Assembly (NCBI RefSeq): GCF_921293095.1
Contig: NW_025791658.1
Location: forward strand, 6,138,001-6,202,000
Length of the DNA stretch: 64,000 nucleotides
Direction of reading: 5' to 3'
Source: Ischnura elegans
Taxonomy: Eukaryota > Arthropoda > Insecta > Odonata > Coenagrionidae
Shown: positions 56,538 through 64,000 of the stretch, piece by piece
How positions within the stretch are numbered: position 1 is the stretch's first letter
How the letters are laid out: each line of letters opens with the position of its first letter
Made by a program: the position numbers and the translations under genes
Notes under the pieces: generated by a model
Databases searched by the model: none
What the model was told of the DNA's origin: nothing
The model's input: the letters and a program-made list of their open reading frames with translations, nothing else

Positions 56538-56999
56538 AAATGTTCACTTTGAATTCCTATCACGAACGATTTGAAAATGGTAATAACGGTAAATTTGCAA
56601 TTCTATTCACTCTATATGCTTATTTTTTTTCTTCCCATTGAAGCAAAGGATTTCAATGTCCTCTTGCATAATTTTCTTTATCTTACATATTTTCAAAGCC
56701 CGGCGAGGAATGGAAACTAGTATAATTTCTATTTAAAAAGTGGCGGAACTGTAATTTATTAAGTAACTGATTCGTTTTTTTTTTCGTATTTGCTCCAAGC
56801 CATTTTAATCTAAGTTTTAATTATATTGCGGAAGTAGCAAGGAATACAGTGTTTTGAGAGATACAGGAAGTGTGGACACGGAGTTAACTCGCACACCTTC
56901 TCATTTCATCACCTAATTATAGCGTCTGGATACACGAAATTACCTTTTTTTAAATCTTAACATTATTATTTTAAAAAATCGGCAAATAGTGTTCGATAG

Positions 57000-57300
57000 A
57001 GGTAACTTCAAGAACTCGCTGCGGTGAGCAGTTACGCCCGCGGAGAGGCTAGTATTTGAAGTTGGGTCGTCAGTGACGTCAAGCCAATGGGAGCCCGAGT
57101 CGCGAATGAAGCAACCGTTACTCTAAGAACCTTGATATTATTGTATCTTCGGGTGTAATATCGGCGAATAGCATGAATTCCATCCAGAATAGCAGCAATG
57201 GTAGTTCTAAAATTCTAGAGATATTAGTTCACGAATGGAATGCTCGGTGACACGGCGTACCGGTTGCGTCACCTTGGCCCGAACTTTCCCTCCCAAGGTT
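57000..57300. promoter_or_regulatory. Possible promoter-like segment (CRE and CCAAT motifs, raised CpG)
   Basis: GTCAGTGACGTCAAGCCAATGGGAG (split here as GTCAGTGACGTCAAG and CCAATGGGAG) places a CRE palindrome and a CCAAT box together. CpG is more frequent than in the flanks. No gene downstream was recognised: the short frames at 57305-57493 and 57480-57686 have no known domain. Weak inference from motifs only. Confidence 0.2.
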
Positions 57301-57875
57301 TGCAATGCTGCCAACATTAAAGTTGCCGATCACCGACACCTCTTCCGCAATTACAGAGTATCTGCTCTCTCAACGTGGTGGCTATGGCGGAGATAATATA
57401 GAAGGCATTTCAATTAAAACTATTTATCATAATTCGATATGTATACGTCACTCGAACATTTCGCCGAATCACAGAGTTTTTGTCGGTTGGTAGCTATACC
57501 TTGGGTTGGACATTTTTGAGCCAAGGTTACACAACTCGTACCGGCAAGAAAATCTTGGGTCGTTACGACTGGCCCATGCAACGCAAGTTATTACACAAGT
57601 ATCAAAAACATGTTGGACTAGCTATTCACACCACGAATGCAAACTTAGTACAGGAAAAAGTGAATGAAAACGGCTTTCTTGTGTGACCATTCTTCACAAA
57701 CAGGCTATAGCGAGTCGCTCGTTATTCTCAGTTAGTAATGCGAACACGATTAAGAGAGGAGGGCATGGAAATGCAAAGTCATCTAATAATTTCCTATAAG
57801 CAAAACAAGTCGAGACCCCTTCAGCACTAGCTCAAGATATTTAGTGCTTTTATGTTGGATAACTTAAGTTCTTAA

Positions 57876-58088
57876 CCCGTTGGGTGCAGGAACGTTTTTA
57901 TAAGTTTTGCACCCTGACTGCGGCATTTACCCAAAATTTTTATAACTACCTGGATATTTTGCGTTCGGGAAGTTTCCCATACCGTAAGGATCGCTAAGGG
58001 AAATAACTTTGTTAGACCAGCCCTCGTGGCAGAGGGTCTCTTGTCCACAGGCTGGTAGCAAAAATTGCGAAATCCCGCAACCCATGCG
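57876..58088. mobile_element. piggyBac-like MITE (TTAA target)
   Basis: TTAA at 57872-57875 and 58089-58092 flank inverted ends CCCGTTGGGTGCAGG and the complement of CGCATGGGTTGCGGG. The TTAA target and CCC-type ends fit piggyBac. 213 bp, non-coding. Confidence 0.7.
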
Positions 58089-58092
58089 TTAA

Positions 58093-60399
58093 ATTAAAGA
58101 CAATTACATACTTAAAGTAACCATAATAACCTAGTTCACACTAATTAACATGAAAATTACTAACCTCGATTCCAATGAAGTCTTGTATCACTTCGAAGTA
58201 TGCACTGGATACACGTGCCTAAAATTCATTCAAAATAACTTTACACCTATGATGTCCAAGCCTTCATATTTTGTACATACGCTTATCTCCCACAGTTTTT
58301 TACTATTTCAACTAAACTCGAACAAAAATCCAAAAGGAATATTGATTAATTAGGAAGTACTTCAGACACGTCACACACGTATCCAAGCACCGTCTAACGA
58401 ATTAATCGAAGAGACGCTTGAATCGAAGCCACTCGAGATGTCGGCACTATCGACTCAAAAGCAGAGGGATCGACTGATCGATTGTAAAAGTCGCGCAGCG
58501 GTCATTACGAATTGGATATATTGGACTAGTGACACACCGTGGAATATAAATTGATGCCTCATATGTTTGCGTTCACGTGCAAATAATGAATTTCTTGACC
58601 GTAGAAATACAGAGCACGTATATGAAACTTAATTTTGGAAAACTTGCTGTGGCAGTGTTATAAAATCGTCAACAATTTTCTCGTATTGAATCATATACAT
58701 GCAACAGAATTGTCTCGACGCCAAAAGTTTTTTAATTCGAAATCTACGGTTGCTAAATTATTACTCCATTTTTAATCTATCGTTGAATATTACCAGGACC
58801 ATAGACAGGTACCCACTCGGCTGAGATTTGGCATTCTCCCTAAATACGAGGATAATATGATAATATATGCCGTGAAGAAACCTCACAGGGCGCAGTGGCG
58901 AAGCAAGGGGAGGGATCCAGGGTGTCCGGAAACCCCCGAAATATTAAAAAAATCAATAATTTTTCTTCATAAAAGAAAAAAATGAAAAATCACGAATTCA
59001 CAAAATATTTCTTCAACAAATGAAGTTTTTTCGATTATGAAAAGTGTTAAAATTAGTTTAAAAACCAACATAGGCGGATCCAGGGGGGGGCACGGGGGCA
59101 CGTGCCCCCCCCAGACCCTTAAAAATATGCTAGATTTTTAATACGGTCCCATTATCATTTTGTTCGTTTTGTATGACGAAGTACCCTTGTGCCCCCCCCT
59201 GAACAAAATCCTGGATACGGCCTTGCTTGTGCCCCTCCCAGAAAGAAATCCTGGGTCCGCCCCTGAAACCCAATATACTTAGTACCCCGTTTTCCAAAAT
59301 ATTTTCCCCTTGTAATTACATTGTTAGAAATTCCAGAAAAGGATTTATCTTTGCATCCCATTAGGATTTTCGATTAATAATTTTACTAACTCGAAGAAAT
59401 TTGGGAAATATTTTAATACAGTGGCAAAGAAGTGTTTATGGCTTTTTAAACCAAATTTTATTCAAATTTAGCAATTTGCGTTTCACTCCGGAGAACTCAT
59501 CATACTTTCAAAAACATAGATGAATAAATTTTTTTTAAAGACTGCAAGCAAAGTTGTTTTTTTATCGTCACCTACCAAAAAAGTTTTTTTTCGTGTGAAA
59601 ACTCCAACATGAATGATTTCTTCTGCTTCGTGGACCCCCCTCTAATTTCCAATACCATAAATATGTCGAGTCACTTTCTTTACATCCTTAACTGGGTAGA
59701 TACACTGTGATTGTCCTAGGGCACAAACTTGGCCAAGGAATTCTGAAGAGAGACTGATGTTTAGGACTCGGATAGAGATGAACGAACCAATATCTTCCTT
59801 TTGCATCAATTTTTACCGAATTTTAGGAATCCATTATGTCATGGTACTAATCATGCATTAATAAGTATATAATGCATTATGTCACTGCAACCCCGTTAAT
59901 TCAATGACCCAGTGTAGCAACAAAAATGCGCTCGATTTCCATAATTAAATCATTATTATTTTTAAAAAATCTGCCATCAGTCTACGTAAAAATGTTACAG
60001 CTTGATGTCTCTTCTTTTATCGAATGAAGGATTTTTTAGATACCGGTTCTCAAACTCGGGTAGTAGGCCCCTTATATAAGCGTGCCTCTGGTGGTAAAAA
60101 TCGCAGTTAAGCAACCTCGAATAACCAAAGTTTGTTTCTTATGTCGTATAATAATATGTTTTCAAAATAAGCTTGAAAACATTCCTTGCCACCGCTGATG
60201 CGATGTGTTTTTACCTTTGAGGTTACTCTTTATTGTGAACTTGTTTTCTCCTTTTTCCATAAAAATTCCAAATTTATTTCATTTCCTGCACCATCGAAAT
60301 GAATGCAGTTTCCTAATGGGACCTCTGCCGCTGCTGAATTGGTGATTTCGTCGACTAATGAACTGACTTGAAGATTGAATGAGTTATTGAAATGAAAAC
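58093..60399. other. Upstream region of the second ZAD gene, with TE end fragments
   Basis: No gene recognised. Fragments of G-run TE ends occur: CAGTGGCGAAGCAAGGGG near 58901, and an imperfect inverted pair at about 59073-59270 (AGGCGGATCCAGGGGGG and the complement of AGGGGCGGACCCAGGA). The last few hundred bases should hold the ZAD gene promoter and 5' UTR. Confidence 0.4.
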
Positions 60400-60836
60400 A
60401 TGAATCGTATCACTGGGATTTTCACGGATTTATCGGAATGGAATTCCAAGAGTACCATATGCAGACTATGTATGAAAAATAATGATCATTATTGCAACAT
60501 TTTCACCTCCAACATTGAATGCAAAATAAGTGTAGAGGATGTCCTACTAGATTTAGTCGGTTTGAAAGTAAGTGACGATTTACGTTTCATCCATTTTATT
60601 TATTCTGGTTCTTATAATATACCGTGTTTCGATCGTATTTTCTCCGAGGACCTAACGGAATCTTTAGACGTGTAGCGCATTAATTGCTCTTTCAGATTTC
60701 TGTTGGAGATGGTCTACCCTCCACCATGTGTCCACTATGCCTGGAAAATCTCACCAAATTCAGAGTCTTCAAAAAGATTTGTTTAGAATCGGACGACAAA
60801 CTGAGAAAAATTTCGTCGAGGCATCGAGGCTTCAGG
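60400..60836 (+). CDS. ZAD-domain zinc-finger protein, N-terminal two exons
   Basis: Exon 1 is 60400-60567 (56 codons): MNRITGIFTDLSEWNS, first zinc pair CRLC, then CKISVEDVLLDLVGLK, and donor GTAAGT. Exon 2 is 60696-60836 (47 codons): acceptor CTCTTTCAG, ISVGDGLPSTM, second pair CPLC, FRVFKKICLESDDKLRKI, and donor GTAAGTACA. The introns are phase 0; the first is 128 bp. It is a close paralogue of the gene at 603-1031 with the same exon lengths to within one codon. These two exons are fully open, but the next exon-like stretch (61176 on) is full of stops, so the gene may be dead or may use a different third exon. Confidence 0.8.
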
Positions 60837-61175
60837 GTAAGTACATACTTTTCATATTTTCTCATTGGAAGTCCGGTGCATGGCAAGTTATGGTACAAGG
60901 TTAGATTATACAGTGTAAGTTTGTGTCGACAGGAGTGGAAAATCTGGGAAGATCGATGTTTTTACAAATATTTACTTATTTGCGGACTCCTACAGGTTAC
61001 AGTAAAATTTTTAAATACTGAATATTGTTATTGATTTATCACCTGTTGTCACGAGTGGATTTATATAAGTTTGCGTGACTACTTAAAGCCAGGAAATTCA
61101 ACGTTAACTAAAAACGAACTAATTTAAAAGATCCAAAGTTAAGGGAGATTGCGATTTGCTAATGAACAATATTAG

Positions 61176-61400
61176 GGCATATGAAATGCCCTCGGACATG
61201 GTCGAAGAAACAATTTAAGGAGTCAAATCACCAGCAAATTGTGTTTCCCAATCTGTGAATCCATAGCAATGTGCTGTAGTTGATGTACACGTTTAAGTGG
61301 ATGAGAATGAAGGTGATTCGCCTTCTGGTGTCATCGATGTGTTTGCAAATCAATTATAAAGTCAGGCATTCAATTTCAGCAAAGATCAACTCAAAAAGGC
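61176..61400 (+). pseudogene. Decayed third (linker) exon of the ZAD gene
   Basis: After a possible acceptor (AATATTAG), one frame reads AYEMPSDMVEETI, stop, GVKSPANCVSQSVNP, stop, QCAVVDVHV, stop, VDENEGDSPSGVIDVFANQL, stop, SQAFNFSKDQLKKAIYILG. It has four stops and no frameshift in about 215 bp, and the acidic composition is that of a ZAD-finger linker. The phase does not match exon 2 exactly (one base extra), so the junction is uncertain. No finger array was found further right. Confidence 0.45.
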
Positions 61401-62336
61401 AATCTACATACTAGGCTAAAACGCATTCTCAAATAAAATACTCACTTGGGTAAACGTTGATAATCTAAGGTGCTTATTAATAAGAGTCTCAAATTGATTA
61501 ATCTATATTTGGATTATTGATTTATTTTTTTCACATTCTTGGTTGTACATAATTGCTGTGTTCTTTGCTTAATCAATTTCAAGTATAATTACATCACGGT
61601 TTTTAAAAAACGAGTTTTATGAAATAATTATACCATACAAGATGATTTTGTCTTCTTTTTTCTCTGTAAATATTAAACCCCATGTCATTTTCTAGAGTTA
61701 AAATTTGAATAAATATGTAAGATGCTCTTCCTGGACCATCAAGTATTTTGGAGAATGAATGAAATAACTCTTGTAATTTTCAAAGAAATTATTTAATGGT
61801 GAGACACGTTTTGATGCAGAGGAGTCATTCTTGAGTACGGAGTATTATGGTATTATGCCGGACAATTCTAGTATAAATTAGCTAGGGGCAAGGGGAAAGC
61901 AGAGCAGTGAAGAGGTTGAAGGTAATGTAGGGTGGGGGAAGGAATCGCCCCACAGTAATGTGCACCACCAAAATGTTCATATTTGTGGTTCGTTTTAAGA
62001 GGAACAATATAAACATTTCCTTTGATGAAAAGTTTAGAAATATCATTTTCATATAGCATACTGTAACCGTACGGGTGCCGTCCCTCGGTGTACACCACTA
62101 CTAAACTAATACCAGGCTAACGACAATCAGGTCGTGAAATAGGTCCTCATCCGAGGAACTGTGACAGGTTGACAAATGAAAGGTCGGGACACAAGTATCT
62201 ATAACAGCATTTATTTTTAATAACTAACAAACAATTATGCAATTTAATTACCTTCATTAACAGGGAAACAGACTAAGCATGCGATGAAAATGAATATTTT
62301 GGGTGGAGAAGAAGCCAACGCGAAATGATTGGCACA
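61401..62336. other. Unassigned spacer after the ZAD exons
   Basis: AT-rich; no C2H2 fingers, no other exon and no clear repeat end. If the ZAD gene continues, its finger exon is not here. Confidence 0.4.
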
Positions 62337-62892
62337 TGTAACGCCCGGGACCAAGCAAACCAAAAATACGGAACTCGGAAAACATACCCCATTCCCTCAT
62401 TCACGCCATACCAAATCTCGAGAGATCTCGACACGACAATATTCGGGCAGGGCAAGTACTTGGGGGCTCACAACTTTGGTGTCCTGGTGGAACTCCAGGA
62501 CGGTCCTGGCGACATCGCCGCTCGAAATCAGGATAACCTCCGGTGTCACAGCGGAACTCCAACAGATGTTCCGGTGAGACCGCCGCTAAGAATCAGGATC
62601 GTCGCTCCACCGCGCAATCAGCCCTTCCAGCCACCATCAACCTTCCACGAGGCAAGGTTGTTCGCAATCCTGCTACAGTCTTGGTTGACGAGAGAGAGAG
62701 AGAGAGTGAGCCTCACCTCCGAACTGACAACCTCCTCTGCTTGCCCTCCTTTTTATCCCCTCTCGGCATCCGAGAACAGCTGCCTCACGTGTGCGTTGAG
62801 TTCTCTCGTGCACGAGTTCCGTATTATTTACACCCCTGACCGGCGACCGCGCTGGCTTACTCTCCACCCGGTGACCCCGTGGAGTTACAACA
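62337..62892 (-). mobile_element. Solo LTR (retrovirus-like retrotransposon LTR, Gypsy- or Bel-like)
   Basis: On the minus strand the segment begins TGTTGTAACTCCACGGGG and ends GGGCGTTACA, a TG...CA unit with short inverted tips (TGTAAC/GTTACA). A TATA-like GGGGATAAAAAGG lies at 62760-62748, followed by a GC-rich transcribed region and a (GA) run at 62691-62707. It is GC-rich compared with its surroundings, and no internal gag-pol is present on either side. Exact ends and target duplication are ambiguous. The long open frame on the plus strand (62325-62903) is an artefact of composition. Confidence 0.6.
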
Positions 62893-63442
62893 CATATTTT
62901 TGATACTCATGTCATTTTCACCACCTCAGAAATTGAAATATACCTTTCGCCCATTTTCAAAATCAAGGTATGGGTAAAATTAAATCTTAAAAATGTCTTT
63001 GTGATGCAAAGATGTCATTCTCCCTATGAAAAATAAAATCAAATGCCCCAAGCTGAATATTTTGCCATGTGGCAAGATGAAGAAGACAACCTTTCAGCCA
63101 TTTTCATCTTTTTTTTTCATGATCTTCTTCACTCTTTTGACCATAGAAGCTAAAATTTTATGGTTGAACAATGTTCAATAACTTATTGTTGTAGTTGAAT
63201 AAACATTGAATAGAATGATATATGACACAACCCTATGATTTTTTATTTTTAACGTTGGAAGATGGCGCTTGACCCCTCCCCCTGGGAAAATATCCTGGGT
63301 CCACCCATGACAGCCCCAAATGAAATACTCTTTTGGGTAATCTAAGGTTTTTAATTTTCGGAATCTAAGCATAGATTTCTCTATAGAGGGATTTTTCATT
63401 TATTTTTCTGTCATGTTCTTGGTTGTACATAATAGATAGATT
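62893..63442. other. Unassigned spacer with a TE-end fragment
   Basis: Near 63268-63310, CCCCTCCCCCTGGGAAAATA then TCCTGGGTCCACCCATG recalls the GGCGGACCCAGGA repeat ends at 59.2 kb. Otherwise nothing recognised. Confidence 0.35.
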
Positions 63443-64000
63443 CCCTATTGTTTTTATTGCCAAAGCCAAAAGACTATTACCCCTGGAGTATACATTTCAT
63501 GCTTTTAGTTTTTAAATGGCAGTATCTATATTTCGCCATTAAATTGGAAGTGAAAATTTTCAAGCATGTTCAAACGCAACGGATGAGCATGAATGCTGGG
63601 AAAAGCCTGCGTGACGTCATTCTGGTTCCGGCTGCCGCCATGTGAGGTCACCTTGGTGCGAGGCTATGAGCTCCGCTATGATGCAGGCTGCTTGCTGCCG
63701 AACATAGCGGTAGTGCAGAGTACCCTGCTAGCGGGTAGCACTTCGCTTAAATAAGAATTATTAATCCCCTATCAAATGAAGGAAACTTTCCGACCACAGG
63801 CTATTTTAATAGGTGATTTTTAAGAGACGTTTCCCTGAGCTCTGTGCCTCATGCATGCATTGGTAATCTCAGACGATGTTAAACTCCTATCTACTCGTAT
63901 AGAAACTAGGTCCCTGTGACGTCACGTGGAGTGGCATCGCATGGGCGCCAATCTAGCCTTTTCCAAATGAGGATAAATTTTTACCATTAACATTCAGATA
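63443..64000 (+). mobile_element. GGGTRGTTTCC MITE, copy 8 (left tip damaged, runs off right edge)
   Basis: The left tip is replaced by TTCCCTATTGTTTTTATTGCC. The interior matches from ATTACCCCTGGAGTA on, with TGACGTCATTCTGG near 63611 and TGACGTCACGTGGAGTGG near 63918. The window ends before the right tip. Confidence 0.85.

Noticed and set aside
62325-62903. 192-codon open frame on the plus strand
   Set aside because: It coincides with the GC-rich LTR on the other strand, has two overlapping alternative frames and no domain.
1-64000. CRISPR arrays, operons, prokaryotic phage or toxin systems
   Set aside because: No regularly spaced repeats with unique spacers, no dense collinear gene blocks, and clear spliceosomal introns in the ZAD genes; the window is eukaryotic.

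Overview
The window looks like repeat-rich arthropod, probably insect, nuclear DNA. The only host-type coding signals are exons of ZAD and C2H2 zinc-finger transcription factors, and the ZAD (zinc-finger associated domain) family is an arthropod expansion. Everything else I can assign is transposable-element (TE) sequence: non-LTR retrotransposons, Tigger/pogo, hAT, Harbinger-like and piggyBac-like DNA elements, MITEs, tRNA-derived SINEs, a Penelope-like remnant, a Copia remnant and a solo LTR. No bacterial-type operon, rRNA, CRISPR or ordinary functional tRNA was seen. The species cannot be named from the sequence.

Layout. 0.6-1.03 kb: two-exon ZAD gene start on the minus strand, running off the left edge. 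2.19-2.49 kb: hAT MITE. 3.1-19.84 kb: one non-LTR element (LINE-A, plus strand) cut into pieces by later insertions. These are a second LINE (LINE-B, minus, 4.0-10.09 kb) that itself holds a decayed Tigger; a 3.3 kb element whose ends are dense arrays of GGTCTGTAACT-like units (10.09-13.41 kb); a Harbinger-like element (13.44-15.24 kb); a 165 bp foldback (15.50-15.67 kb); and a pogo-type element (17.93-19.74 kb). 20.5-22.9 kb: another pogo-like element carrying a MITE. 23.7-28.1 kb: a large inverted repeat whose arms carry decayed zinc-finger sequence, next to the related zinc-finger exon at 29.1-29.7 kb (minus, frameshifted). 29.8-36.3 kb: several foldbacks, tRNA-like repeats and SINE arms. 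36.6-41.06 kb: a duplicated segment hit twice by pogo-type elements, one with recognisable transposase. 41.2-43.3 kb: a further pogo-like element holding a SINE. 43.4-46.7 kb: Harbinger-like arm, then MITE, then hAT, then a second hAT. 47.6-56.1 kb: four more MITE copies with a truncated LINE-A, a Penelope-like remnant and a Copia remnant between them. 57.9 kb: piggyBac-like MITE. 60.4-61.4 kb: second ZAD gene start (plus) followed by a decayed third exon. 62.3-62.9 kb: solo LTR on the minus strand. 63.4 kb to the end: another MITE copy.

How it fits together. The ZAD/C2H2 fragments suggest a zinc-finger gene cluster that is being duplicated, inverted and broken by transposons. The two ZAD starts share exon structure exactly (168 bp first coding exon, phase-0 intron of 122-128 bp) and face opposite directions 60 kb apart. 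Most insertion boundaries can be read directly from terminal inverted repeats and target-site duplications, so the order of many insertions can be worked out.
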